A stretch of 64,000 bases of DNA from a bacterium (Candidatus Blackallbacteria) CG13_big_fil_rev_8_21_14_2_50_49_14. GTDB taxonomy: Bacteria > Cyanobacteriota > Sericytochromatia > UBA7694. How positions within the stretch are numbered: position 1 is the first letter of the stretch; every line of letters starts with the position of its first letter. The position numbers and the translations under genes are program-made. The notes under the pieces are model-generated. The model was not told where the DNA came from. It saw only the letters and a program-made list of their open reading frames with translations, and did no database searches. The DNA lies in contig PFGG01000028.1 in the NCBI GenBank assembly GCA_002783405.1, positions 1 through 64,000 of the forward strand, given 5' to 3'. Below are positions 45,190 through 54,974 of the stretch, piece after piece.

Positions 45190-45375
45190 AGCAATCCATC
45201 CTTGTCTGAGGACTTTTGAAGTTCAGTCTAACATACCCTTTGACTTGCGGGCATATTTTGAAGGGCTTGATTCTCTTGAAACTTTTGTGAATTCTGAACG
45301 GTTCAAGATTTCAACCCTCCTCATTGAGGCTGAGATCAGGTAAAATAAGGTTTTATAAAGGGCTAATGAAGTGGC

Positions 45376-46308
45376 ATGAGTAAAATTGATCTGGATGTGA
45401 TTTTAGCAGAAACGGATTTATTCCGCATTCTTGGGCTGGATTTTGATGCCTCCCCAGATGATATCCGTTCGGCGTATAAAAAACTCGCCAAACAGGCTCA
45501 TCCCGATATGTTTACCGACGCGCATTTGAAAACAAAGGCTGAAAAAGCCTTTATCTCGATTAGCGATGCTTTCAATACCCTCCGCGACCCTTTTAAGCGC
45601 AAAGATTATGAACGCACGCTTGATCGGGTACGTCAGGCGGAAGCCGACGCTGCAAAAGCTGCCGCAAAAGCTGCTGAATCTGCAAAGGCTGCCCATTCAT
45701 CCACTGCGCCCCCTGCCAGCGCTGAAACTCCCAAAGCGCAGCCCTCTCCCGCTGCTGCAGAATCTGCAGCAAAGGCCCGGCAAGCCCGCCAAGAACAGGC
45801 CGATTTGCATTTCCAAAATGGCAAGGAATATGAAAAACGCAATGAATTGGATGAAGCCATTCGTGAATTCCAAGAAGCGATTCGGCTTTCTAACGATGTT
45901 GCCAAATATCACAGTCAATTGGGTTTGGCACTGCAGAAAAAAAATTGGGGGGGCTATGCCCAGGCAGAGTTTAAAGTGGCTCTCCATTTTGATCCTACCG
46001 ATAAATTGGCGCTTAAGCATTACCAACCCAGTGCAGGTTTGACGATCCCACGCAGTTCACTCGGTTTTAAACTGCTGAACATGTTCAAATCGCCCGGTCA
46101 AAGCAATCGGATTGGCGATATTTTGATCAAACAGGGACACCTCAACAAAGACCAACTCCAGAGTGCTTTGAAAAAACAAAGTGACGAGAAGTTGATGTTG
46201 GGCGAAATTTTGATTCGGATGAAGTATATTAAGCCTGAACATTTGGCCCAAGCCTTGATTCAACAGGCCGAGTCGCTGGCCAAAGACGCCGCTGAAAATT
46301 CCAAATAA
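45376..46308 (+). CDS. J domain-TPR-MshEN-like fusion protein
   Basis: 310 residues. J domain at about 14-78 (LFRILGLDFDASPDDIRSAY, HPD in QAHPDM). An Ala-rich linker (about 88-140) follows, then TPR-like helices (about 142-215; FQNGKEYEKRNELDEAIREF and YHSQLGLALQKKNWGG). The C-terminus (about 242-300) has IGDILIKQGHLNKDQLQSAL and LGEILIRMKYIKPEHLAQAL. These match the MshEN/GspE N-terminal fold, known in type IV pilus and secretion ATPases and able to bind cyclic-di-GMP. The fusion links an Hsp70 co-chaperone to a putative c-di-GMP or secretion-ATPase-like module. Own promoter (taaaat near 45340) likely. Confidence 0.82.
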   Translation: MSKIDLDVILAETDLFRILGLDFDASPDDIRSAYKKLAKQAHPDMFTDAHLKTKAEKAFISISDAFNTLRDPFKRKDYERTLDRVRQAEADAAKAAAKAAESAKAAHSSTAPPASAETPKAQPSPAAAESAAKARQARQEQADLHFQNGKEYEKRNELDEAIREFQEAIRLSNDVAKYHSQLGLALQKKNWGGYAQAEFKVALHFDPTDKLALKHYQPSAGLTIPRSSLGFKLLNMFKSPGQSNRIGDILIKQGHLNKDQLQSALKKQSDEKLMLGEILIRMKYIKPEHLAQALIQQAESLAKDAAENSK

Positions 46309-46394
46309 GCGAATTTTTGAAAAGGGATTTGCTCTCAGTTTCTAAGCTAAAACTGTTATGATAGAAAAAAATGAAGTTCTTCGGGGGCACACCC

Positions 46395-46934
46395 ATGAAA
46401 AAAAATCCTTTGATTGCATCGTTGCTTGTTTTTGGACTTTTGGCTGCAGGGGGAACTGCTTTGACGCTTCTACCTCAAATCGCCCAGGAGTCAGCGCCAG
46501 CTTATGCCAAGGGAGAGGTCTCCTGGCGAGTATATGATAAGGGCTTAAAAGAGGCCAAAAAAACAGGTAAACCTGTCTTTGTACAATTCTTCGCGACCTG
46601 GTGTGGTTATTGTCGCAAAATGGATAAGGAAACCTTTACCAATTCAGCTGTTCAGAAAGAACTTTCAAAATTTGTACCTGTACGTGTCACTGAAAGCTCT
46701 GAAAATAAGGTTGCCCACGAAGGCCAATTGGTGACTGAAAAAGAATTGACCTCTATTCATGGGGTCCAGGGCTTTCCCACCTTGGTTTTCATGGAATCCA
46801 ATGGCAAAGTGATTGGCAAAATTCCCGGCTATTTGGGGCCCAAAGAGTTTTCAGGCATGCTGAAGTTTATTGAAACGGGTTCCTATAAAACCATGGACTA
46901 TGAAAAATTCAGCAAAACCGTACTGAAAAGCTAA
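46395..46934 (+). CDS. Exported thioredoxin-fold protein
   Basis: 179 residues. Signal peptide about 1-40 (KKNPLIASLLVFGLLAAG; ends near AYAKGE). Thioredoxin fold with VFVQFFATWCGYCRKMDKET (active site CGYC near 70-73) and the cis-Pro HGVQGFPTLVFMES. Likely a periplasmic thiol reductase or disulfide protein. GGGGGC precedes the ATG at 46395. An alternative ATG at 46371 lies 8 bases after TATGAT, so a leaderless form with eight extra residues is possible. Confidence 0.85.
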   Translation: MKKNPLIASLLVFGLLAAGGTALTLLPQIAQESAPAYAKGEVSWRVYDKGLKEAKKTGKPVFVQFFATWCGYCRKMDKETFTNSAVQKELSKFVPVRVTESSENKVAHEGQLVTEKELTSIHGVQGFPTLVFMESNGKVIGKIPGYLGPKEFSGMLKFIETGSYKTMDYEKFSKTVLKS

Positions 46935-47005
46935 CTGATAGCTGAATTGCCCTTGTGAGAAGAGTAAGCCTGTAAATCTGAAAAAAAGTTTTAGGCTCAA
47001 AAAAG

Positions 47006-47036
47006 AAGCCCCGCATATTCATGCGGGGCTTGTGCT
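47006..47036. terminator. Bidirectional intrinsic terminator
   Basis: 11-bp perfect stem aagccccgcat / atgcggggctt with loop attc. On the minus strand it is followed by CTTTTTT after the gapA stop; on the plus strand by gtgcttttt. Confidence 0.9.
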
Positions 47037-47046
47037 TTTTCAGGGC

Positions 47047-48078
<1,032 letters not shown>

Positions 48079-48428
48079 TCAGATTCAGGATAGCACAGCC
48101 CAAGTCGCTTAGGAGGACGGGAATTGAAGATCTTTTCTTTCTCTCAATTGCTTAAACGCAGAACTCAATCTTTGTCCTCATTTACTCCGAAGATAGACCC
48201 TATTCCGCTCAAGAAGCAGAGTGTCTGAAGTCTTTAAACGTGTTGCCGGTTTGGGGCTGAGACATTGGCTTTGCGCTTGAGAGCTGATTTGAAAGGAATT
48301 GCGTTCCTCTTTGAACTGAAGCTGGTTTGTTTTGAGCTAATGGGGCTCCGCATTGACAGGTGCTGTAAGTAAAAGCATCAAAAGATAGAAAATACGTGTT
48401 TTGTTCATTTTTCTTGGGGGCAGGAGGG

Positions 48429-48458
48429 TTCAATATTTGAGACTTATCAGGGTATAAT
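48429..48458 (+). promoter_or_regulatory. Candidate sigma-70 promoter
   Basis: TTCAAT and a perfect TATAAT (48453-48458) separated by 18 bases, 13 bases before an ATG. Confidence 0.35.
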
Positions 48459-48471
48459 AAACCTATCTGAA

Positions 48472-48636
48472 ATGCTTGACCCGTCAAGAAAAGAAAGTAT
48501 TTATTTTCAACCCAGGTCAAAGATTCGGAACTTTAAACACTTCTTAAACTGTTTTCGTCCAGATATTATTTTTGTGCTTGATGATTTGTTTGAAACCCAG
48601 TCTATTAAAGGGTTTGAGCTGTTTATCAAGATTTAA
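48472..48636 (+). CDS. Possible 54-residue protein
   Basis: Open frame of 55 codons after TATAAT (13 bases before the ATG), again without Shine-Dalgarno. The product begins MLDPSRKESIYF and has a hydrophobic-acidic stretch (PDIIFVLDDLFE). No family match by eye. Its position behind a candidate promoter in an otherwise empty region is the only support. Confidence 0.22.
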   Translation: MLDPSRKESIYFQPRSKIRNFKHFLNCFRPDIIFVLDDLFETQSIKGFELFIKI

Positions 48637-48733
48637 TGGAAAAATAGAGGGTGTTTAAGAATATTTTCCCAGGTAACTGGGTATAACCTGTATGTAAGCA
48701 ATTCAAACAGATCGCAAACGGAGGCTTCAAGCA

Positions 48734-49372
48734 ATGGGAAATATGATGGTCAACGGTGTTAATGTAAACGCCCAGTATATTCGTGAACTTCAGGAAGGCG
48801 TTACGCAGAACCAGTTGGCAACAGCTATTGATGGTGATGGATTTGACTCTCTCGTTTATAAAGATCCTGAAAATGGCAAATTTTATATCGCCTATGGCGA
48901 CAATATGGATTTCAGCAGCCTGCAGAACCGTGGCCCTGGCGACCGTACCCATGCCACGCTGAATGGCAAAGTGGTTGAAGTGAAATTGTTTGAAAATGAA
49001 GTAAATTCAGCCTCTGAAGGCGCAATGGAAGCGCTGAAACTGGGCAAGACCGTCGCGGTTGGCGCAGGCAAAATGGCCATGAACAATGGCGTTGAAATTG
49101 TCGGTGCAGGCATGACCTTGGGCATGTTCGCCCGTATGGGGGGTGCAAAAGTTGCCAGTACTGCCGGTCAAAGTTTTATGAGCAAAGTAGGCACCTGGGC
49201 TTTTGGCCCTGCCAAAGATCTGACCGTACAGGCCGGCAAGGGTTTTGGCAAAGCTGCTAAATGGGGTGCGATTGCTGTGGCTGGTGCTGCGGTTGTCGGT
49301 ACTGCCGGTTATGCGATTTATGGTGCTGCTCGCAGCCAAGATGATAAAGGTATTAAATCCATCACAAAGTAA
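48734..49372 (+). CDS. Unknown protein with alanine/glycine-rich hydrophobic C-terminus
   Basis: 212 residues; CGGAGG before the ATG. The N-terminal 95 residues have an acidic loop region (ATAIDGDGFDSLVYKD, GKFYIAYGDNMDFSS) reminiscent of, but not a clean, EF-hand. The rest is rich in Gly, Ala and Lys (GKTVAVGAGKMAMNNG) with a membrane-like helix at about 178-197 (AKWGAIAVAGAAVVGTAGYA). No signal peptide. Style resembles the EF-hand/glycine-zipper gene at 23.7 kb. Function unknown; own terminator follows. Confidence 0.7.
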   Translation: MGNMMVNGVNVNAQYIRELQEGVTQNQLATAIDGDGFDSLVYKDPENGKFYIAYGDNMDFSSLQNRGPGDRTHATLNGKVVEVKLFENEVNSASEGAMEALKLGKTVAVGAGKMAMNNGVEIVGAGMTLGMFARMGGAKVASTAGQSFMSKVGTWAFGPAKDLTVQAGKGFGKAAKWGAIAVAGAAVVGTAGYAIYGAARSQDDKGIKSITK

Positions 49373-49402
49373 ATTATTTCCCTTTCCTTGTTTGAAGCTT
49401 AC

Positions 49403-49428
49403 ACCCCCCAAATTTTTGGGGGGTTTTT
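49403..49428 (+). terminator. Intrinsic terminator
   Basis: cccccc (49404-49409) pairs with gggggg (49418-49423), followed by five T. Confidence 0.75.
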
Positions 49429-49457
49429 CACTTTGTGAGTTTGTTTTTATGATTCAC

Positions 49458-50042
49458 TCAAAGATTTTCAAGTAAATCACCGGTCAGATTTAAAAAGTCA
49501 TAGAGCAGATGACCCGTGATGCCCCAAATGGTGAATTCGAGATAGTCAAAATAGTAGATTTGGTAGACTTTGCCGCCAAAACTTTTGGGTTGGGTGCGTT
49601 GATTTTTGCGGTCTAAGAGATGCTTTAAGGGCACTTCGATCAAGGTTGCAATTTCGCCCGGATTGATACGGTAGGGGTAGGCCTCTGGAAAAATGCCGAC
49701 AAGGGGGTAGACCAGAAACTCAGTCAAGGTGGGCATGGCCTGCATTTGCCCCAAAATACGGATAGCTTCGGGTTCGATGCCCACTTCTTCCCAGGTTTCA
49801 CGCAGGGCCGTTTCTTGAATTGAACGATCTGAGGCAGGGTCAAATTTTCCGCCTGGGAAAGAGATTTGGCCTTTGTGGTGGCTGACCTTATGGGTGCGTT
49901 GGGTCAAGAGAATATGCAATTCCCCCTTTTTAAAAAACAAGGGAAGCAAGACTGCTGCTGGGGTCAATGAAGGACCTGGCGCCGTCTCCCAACTGGGTTT
50001 GTGCTCTTTGAGGCGTGCTTGCAATTGTTTTTCAGGCAGCAT
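49458..50042 (-). CDS. Nudix hydrolase, CoA-diphosphatase type
   Basis: 194 residues. The Nudix box runs from the GG of SFPGGKFDPASDRS to RETWEEVGIE, with the REXXEE metal ligands intact. The preceding LLTQRTHKVSHHKGQISFPG is the CoA-specific NUDT7/YeaB-like motif, so coenzyme A or its oxidised derivatives are the likely substrate. ATG at 50042 is chosen; a GTG at 50051 is possible. It overlaps the TPR gene stop by 11 bases and is the last gene of the clpP-clpX-lon run. Confidence 0.87.
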   Translation of the reverse strand: MLPEKQLQARLKEHKPSWETAPGPSLTPAAVLLPLFFKKGELHILLTQRTHKVSHHKGQISFPGGKFDPASDRSIQETALRETWEEVGIEPEAIRILGQMQAMPTLTEFLVYPLVGIFPEAYPYRINPGEIATLIEVPLKHLLDRKNQRTQPKSFGGKVYQIYYFDYLEFTIWGITGHLLYDFLNLTGDLLENL

Positions 50043-51705
50043 GGTCTTCACTTTCTCTTTTCAGGAAATGATCAAAGCAATCGATCCAGTTTTTTCGATT
50101 TAACAAACTGGAGTTCTGAAGTTTTTCCCGCAGGAGCGTCCCTTCAGGAGGATGGGCGATCAGGTTTTCAGCCCGGGTTAAAAATTCGTCTTGACTTGTG
50201 CAGACCCATTCACGAAGTTCCAGGGTGTTTAATACCGCTGCAGCTGCATTTCTTTGCTCCCAGTTGGGGTGGTTGAGGGTGAGCAGCGGGCGACCCAGCC
50301 ACAGAGCTTGACAACTGGCCTTGAGACTGTTTTGGGGAAAGGGGGCCAAAGCCAGATGTATCTGCTGATGAAAAAAGCGCAAGGGTTCCTGAGAGGTGCA
50401 AGCACCCCAGAAACGCAAACGGTAGCTTGAAATACCCCGGCGTTGGAAAACCTGCTCAATATATTGACGCATCAGGGGGTCATCAAAGGCCTGAGTAAAC
50501 AGGCACAATCTTAGGTCTGGTAAGTGCAGCAGTAAATCTCCCCAATAGCTAAGGGTCTGGTTGGAAAGGTACCGCAAGGGGCCAGCATAACCTGCCACTG
50601 GGGCCCCTTGGGGGAAGGGCAGAACAGGCAGCTCAGGCAGGGAGTCTGTCCAAAGCAAAGGCAAACAGGAATTCTTGTCGCAAAGCTGATTGTGCGACAG
50701 TTTAAATCTCTTGATGGGCTTGATTTCAGGAATCCCGTTTTCAGCTTCGAGGCCCTTTAACCAGACCGTTTGCGGTGCATAGGGGGCCAATTGAAGGCTT
50801 TCGCTTAACTCGGGCCCGCATAAATCGAGAATACAATTGGGAGGCTGGGTTTGTAAAAAGGCAACGGGGTCAATCGCCTGCTGGGTCTGCTCAGTTCTCC
50901 AAACCAGGGGGGTGCCTGGCTGGGGGCTTTCTGCGTAAAGGACCTGAATCTCCCAACGCTGGCTTTTTTTGCATTCCTCTAAGAGGGGAGTGGGGGGGGC
51001 TTTTGACGCGGAGAGCAGAAAGAGCAGCTTGAGTAAAGCTTCTGAACGCTTTGGGGGGGAGGGGGGCTGATTCCATTCAGGCCATTGAATTTGTAGGCGT
51101 TGAGTCTCAAGGGTTTGATCTGAAACCTCAGATTGAGAGGCCAGCAAATCAAGATAACGGCTCCAGACCTCCAATTGAAGCGGAGGGGAATTCAATTGCT
51201 TGAAATAACGCTGAATCCAGCTCTGAAAGGGCTCGAAAAAACCACAGAGCCAAGCCGCCAGACTGAAAGCCCGCGCATCGACGGCTTGTTCAGGCAAAAG
51301 ACCTTGCCCCTGTTCAAGACAGGCAAAGGCATGAAAGGGCAGGCCATGGCGCAAATAGATTTGACCCATTCTGAGCAGGGCGTGGGTGTGTTTTGGGTTG
51401 AGGGCCGTGGCTTGGCGCAAATGGGTAAGCGCTGGTTCGACTTCTTGGTGGGCGTAATAGGCCAGTCCCAAGCTGTAATGAACATCTGGATCCTCGGGGG
51501 CGATCTGAAGGGCTTGCAGACAAAGCTGAATCGCCAATTGAACTTGATTCTGACTGAGTTTCAGACTTGAAAGTAAAAGCAAGGCTCCTGGATGGGAGCT
51601 GCTTTGCAGCAGGGTTTGCAGCTCCTGTTCGGCTTCCTGGAATTTGCCTGCTTTTAAATTGTGCAGGGCCTTCTGGAGCTGTGCTTCAGTCTCTTCGGGT
51701 TTCAT
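50032..51705 (-). CDS. TPR protein with O-GlcNAc-transferase-like C-terminus
   Basis: 557 residues. N-terminal TPR solenoid (about 1-190): ALHNLKAGKFQEAEQELQTL, PDVHYSLGLAYYAHQEVEPA and ALLRMGQIYLRHGLPFHA. The C-terminal half (about 370-545) resembles the catalytic lobe of SPINDLY/OGT-type GT41 enzymes: YAGPLRYLSNQTLSYWGDLL, then IHLALAPFPQNSLKASCQAL and PLLTLNHPNWEQRNAAAAVL. The usual UDP-sugar loop is shortened, so activity is uncertain. Its ATG overlaps the stop of the upstream membrane gene by 4 bases (ATGA), so translation is coupled. Confidence 0.72.
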   Translation of the reverse strand: MKPEETEAQLQKALHNLKAGKFQEAEQELQTLLQSSSHPGALLLLSSLKLSQNQVQLAIQLCLQALQIAPEDPDVHYSLGLAYYAHQEVEPALTHLRQATALNPKHTHALLRMGQIYLRHGLPFHAFACLEQGQGLLPEQAVDARAFSLAAWLCGFFEPFQSWIQRYFKQLNSPPLQLEVWSRYLDLLASQSEVSDQTLETQRLQIQWPEWNQPPSPPKRSEALLKLLFLLSASKAPPTPLLEECKKSQRWEIQVLYAESPQPGTPLVWRTEQTQQAIDPVAFLQTQPPNCILDLCGPELSESLQLAPYAPQTVWLKGLEAENGIPEIKPIKRFKLSHNQLCDKNSCLPLLWTDSLPELPVLPFPQGAPVAGYAGPLRYLSNQTLSYWGDLLLHLPDLRLCLFTQAFDDPLMRQYIEQVFQRRGISSYRLRFWGACTSQEPLRFFHQQIHLALAPFPQNSLKASCQALWLGRPLLTLNHPNWEQRNAAAAVLNTLELREWVCTSQDEFLTRAENLIAHPPEGTLLREKLQNSSLLNRKNWIDCFDHFLKRESEDHAA

Positions 51706-52526
51706 TCTGCCTTCCGGGCTTGAAATTTAGAGGGGCAGTTTAGATAAAAGAGTAAAGCACCGGCTGATGCTCCCGGTAATAAAATGAGCTGTAAGAAGGG
51801 GACCCATCCGATCAGGAGAAGTGGGATAGAAAAAAGACAGAAGGAAGCGAAGTTGTTTTTGAAAAACTGAAGCTTTTCCTGGAGCGGATAGCTTTTGCGG
51901 GCAAGAATCATATCCAGCAAATCCAAAGCCGTTAAAAGGGTGATCGGGATTAAAAAGAGCAAAGGCCCCACGATCGGAATCAGCAGGAGGGGGAGCACGA
52001 GCAGCAGAACCAGGGTTTTAAAACAAAGCAGGCGAAAAATTTCTTTTAGCATAAACGCCAGTGAAGGAGCGGGAGGAGGCGTTTTCTGGGGGCCCAGCAG
52101 ATCTTCTTCAAACTGAAGCGCCAGGGCGTCTAAAAAAGGTATACAAATCAATGCTGAAACAGGGAGAAAGAGATAGAGAAAGAACAATGAGAGCGCAAGC
52201 CCTGTGAATAAAACCAGCATGCCTTGAAGCGCTTGAGTCCAAGCCGTTTGGGTGAAACTTTGCGTGAGCCAGAGGTTCAGATTTTGAAAAACAAAATTTA
52301 GCCCCAGATAGAGCAATAAAAGAAGCGCCAGGCTGCTGATTAGCAAAGGCCAGAGCGCGAGCTTCCGGAGATGCGGAGCAGTATAGACCTTAAACAATCC
52401 CAGGGGAATCCAGAGCAAACTCTTTAAAAAACGGGGCTGGGCTTGAAAAGATGAGTCTTGGCAACGCAAACAGGTTTCTGTTTCAATTGAAACGAGTGGG
52501 TTCCCACACTTGAAACAGCGCTGCAC
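51702..52526 (-). CDS. EI24-like membrane protein with N-terminal zinc ribbon
   Basis: 274 residues from a GTG at 52526, 7 bases after the lon stop. Frame is open further upstream, inside lon, but this start keeps the genes apart and begins just before the zinc ribbon. Cys4, Cys7, Cys19 and Cys22 (CFKCGNP, CLRCQDS) form a zinc-ribbon-like pair of CxxC. About six membrane helices follow, with WPLLISSLALLLLLYLGLNF and IPIVGPLLFLIPITLLTALD. This is similar in pattern to the EI24/CysZ-like family. Transport function not proven. AGG about 12 bases upstream is the only ribosome site. Confidence 0.65.
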   Translation of the reverse strand: MQRCFKCGNPLVSIETETCLRCQDSSFQAQPRFLKSLLWIPLGLFKVYTAPHLRKLALWPLLISSLALLLLLYLGLNFVFQNLNLWLTQSFTQTAWTQALQGMLVLFTGLALSLFFLYLFLPVSALICIPFLDALALQFEEDLLGPQKTPPPAPSLAFMLKEIFRLLCFKTLVLLLVLPLLLIPIVGPLLFLIPITLLTALDLLDMILARKSYPLQEKLQFFKNNFASFCLFSIPLLLIGWVPFLQLILLPGASAGALLFYLNCPSKFQARKAE

Positions 52527-52533
52527 GCGGTGT

Positions 52534-54963
52534 CTAAACCTGTTTTCGGGAGCTGCTGCGTTTCGGGCTTGCCGTTTTCGGGGCGGGAAGAAGTGCTTGA
52601 TCCAAGACTTCAGCCATCTCTTTGACCAGGGTAAATTCAATTTGTGAGCGAATTTCCTGGGGAATTTCTTCAAGTGCGTTTTCATTTTCATAGGGCACGA
52701 GCAGATGGGTAATGCCTTCCCGGAAGGCCGCCAGAGATTTTTCTTTTAAACCGCCAATTGCCAGGACTTTTCCACGCAGGGTCACTTCACCTGTCATGGC
52801 AATATCGGCGCGAACAGGACGTTGGGTTAAGGCTGAAATCAAAGCGGTACCCAAGGCGATTCCCGCAGAAGGGCCATCTTTGGGGATGGCGCCCTCAGGC
52901 ACATGAACATGGATATCCTGATTTTGAAGGGCATTGCGTGTAATACCCAAAACTTCAGATTTTTGGCGTACATAGCCCAAGGCGATCTGCACAGATTCTT
53001 TCATGACATCGCCGAGCTGACCTGTCATGAGCAGTTTGCCTTTGCCAGGGCTGAGGGCGACTTCAATCGGCAGAATAGAACCCCCGACTTCTGTCCAGGC
53101 CAAACCACGAACCAAGCCAATTTCACTGTTTTTATCAGCTGCAGGTTCCGCAAACTTTGGCGGCCCCGCCAATTCTGTCAGCGTTTTTAAGCTTTGAATC
53201 CGATGCGGTACGGCTTCATTTTGTACTATCCGGCGGGCCAGACGGCGGTAGAGTGAGCCAATCCTGCGTTCCAATTCGCGCACTCCCGCTTCACGGGTAT
53301 AGCGGCGGATCAGGCTGCGCAGGGCGCTTTGGGTGATTTGAATGCCCTGGGCTTTGAGGCCACTTTCTTCAAGTTGGCGGGGGATCAGATAATCCCGTGC
53401 AATCGCCAGTTTTTCTTCTTCGGTATAGCCGCTGAGCGAAACCACCTGCATGCGATCGAGCAGGGGTTTGGGGATCGTATGGCTGACATTGCCAGCACAT
53501 AAAAACAAGATCGAGGAGAGGTCAAAGGGCAAGTCGAGGTAATGATCGCGAAAGGCTGAGTTTTGGGCAGGATCGAGAACTTCCAGCAAGGCTGATGCCG
53601 GGTCTCCGTGGTAATGCCGGGTGAGTTTATCGACCTCATCCAGCAGAATGACCAGATGAGAGGTGCCTGCGCGTTTAACAGCCTCGATCAAGCGACCGGG
53701 CATCGCCCCCACATAGGTGCGGCGGTGGCCCCGAATTTCGGCGTCATCACCTACACCGCCCAAGGCAATCCGTTCAAATTTTCGCCCAGTGGCATGGGCA
53801 ATCGAGCGGCAGAGAGAAGTCTTTCCAACTCCGGGGGGGCCAATCAGGCAGAGCAGGGTATGGGGGGCTTTGCCTGAAAGTTTACGCACAGCGAGGTATT
53901 CGAGAATGCGATCTTTGACTTTTTCAAGCCCAAAATGTTCGCGATCGAGAATCCGGCTGGCCTTTTTGAGATCGACATCTGGGGCGGGTTCGGGTTCCCA
54001 GGGCAGGGCCAAAAGGGTGTCCAACCAGGTGCGAATCACGCCACTTTCAGCGGATGAACTGTGCATTTTGTCTAAGCGGGTCAGTTCTTTATTCGCTTTG
54101 TCCTGAACTTCACCGGCGGGTAGCAGGGCTATTTTTTCTTTGTATTCTTTGATTTCGGGATCATTTTCTTCGCCCAGCTCTTCACGGATCGCAGTCAGCT
54201 TTTCGCGCAGGAAAAACTCTTTTTGGTGTTTATCGATCGATTCGCGCACCCGGCTGTGAATCTGGTTTTCGAGACTTGCCAATTCTAAGGCTTTGCTGAG
54301 CAAGCGGCCAGAAGCTTCTAAGCGGGGAATGGGCAGAAGGGTTTCAAGAATGATCTGCTTATCAGCAACAGGGCTGTTGATATAGGCGGCGATCACATCG
54401 GCCAAAGCGCCGGGATCTTCAATCACCGGGACCTGCTCCATCGCCTCAGGGAACATTTGATGAGACAATTGCATATAATGCTCAAATTGTTTCATCATCA
54501 AACGGGTCAAGACTTCCTGATCGGGTTTGAGTTTCAAGGTGGGTTCTTCGATGGCTTCAAAACGCCCCAGCAAATAGGGGGTCTTTTTTTGAAAGCGCAA
54601 AAGCTTTAAGCGGGAACGACATTCCACCATAATCCGGGTACTGCCATCGGGAAGGCGGAGGGTTTGCAGAATTTGGGCCAGAATACCAATCTCAGGCAAG
54701 TCTGCTGGGCTGGGATAGGCATGCTTTTCTTTTTTTTGCGTAAAAAGGGCAATCTGGCTGTTTTTTGCAATCGCGTCATCCAAGGCTTGAATTGAGGGTT
54801 GGCGGGCAATAAACAGGGGCAGAATCATGCGCGGAAAGACCACCATCTCTTTGAGGGGGACAATCGGCAAAGTCAATTGTTCAGTCCCGGCCTTGCGGCG
54901 AGGAGCGGAAGGGGGCTTTGTTTTTTTCTCCGAGCTGGAAATGCTAGCTTCTGATTTTGGCAT
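52534..54963 (-). CDS. lon: ATP-dependent protease Lon
   Basis: 809 residues, the normal size. The N-terminal LON substrate domain starts with LPIVPLKEMVVFPRMILPLF. A coiled-coil helical region follows, then AAA+ with Walker A GPPGVGKTSL and Walker B HLVILLDEVDKL. The C-terminal protease has Ser in PKDGPSAGIALGTAL (near residue 697) and Lys in TLRGKVLAIGGLKEKSLAA. It degrades misfolded and regulatory proteins. It starts 11 bases after clpX and belongs to the clpP-clpX-lon run. The N-terminal 25 residues are a basic, low-complexity extension. Confidence 0.96.
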   Translation of the reverse strand: MPKSEASISSSEKKTKPPSAPRRKAGTEQLTLPIVPLKEMVVFPRMILPLFIARQPSIQALDDAIAKNSQIALFTQKKEKHAYPSPADLPEIGILAQILQTLRLPDGSTRIMVECRSRLKLLRFQKKTPYLLGRFEAIEEPTLKLKPDQEVLTRLMMKQFEHYMQLSHQMFPEAMEQVPVIEDPGALADVIAAYINSPVADKQIILETLLPIPRLEASGRLLSKALELASLENQIHSRVRESIDKHQKEFFLREKLTAIREELGEENDPEIKEYKEKIALLPAGEVQDKANKELTRLDKMHSSSAESGVIRTWLDTLLALPWEPEPAPDVDLKKASRILDREHFGLEKVKDRILEYLAVRKLSGKAPHTLLCLIGPPGVGKTSLCRSIAHATGRKFERIALGGVGDDAEIRGHRRTYVGAMPGRLIEAVKRAGTSHLVILLDEVDKLTRHYHGDPASALLEVLDPAQNSAFRDHYLDLPFDLSSILFLCAGNVSHTIPKPLLDRMQVVSLSGYTEEEKLAIARDYLIPRQLEESGLKAQGIQITQSALRSLIRRYTREAGVRELERRIGSLYRRLARRIVQNEAVPHRIQSLKTLTELAGPPKFAEPAADKNSEIGLVRGLAWTEVGGSILPIEVALSPGKGKLLMTGQLGDVMKESVQIALGYVRQKSEVLGITRNALQNQDIHVHVPEGAIPKDGPSAGIALGTALISALTQRPVRADIAMTGEVTLRGKVLAIGGLKEKSLAAFREGITHLLVPYENENALEEIPQEIRSQIEFTLVKEMAEVLDQALLPAPKTASPKRSSSRKQV

Positions 54964-54974
54964 AGACCGGTGTT

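Noticed and set aside
48209-48520. 103-codon minus-strand frame upstream of gapA
   Set aside because: No ribosome site, low-complexity composition, and it lies across a candidate plus-strand promoter.
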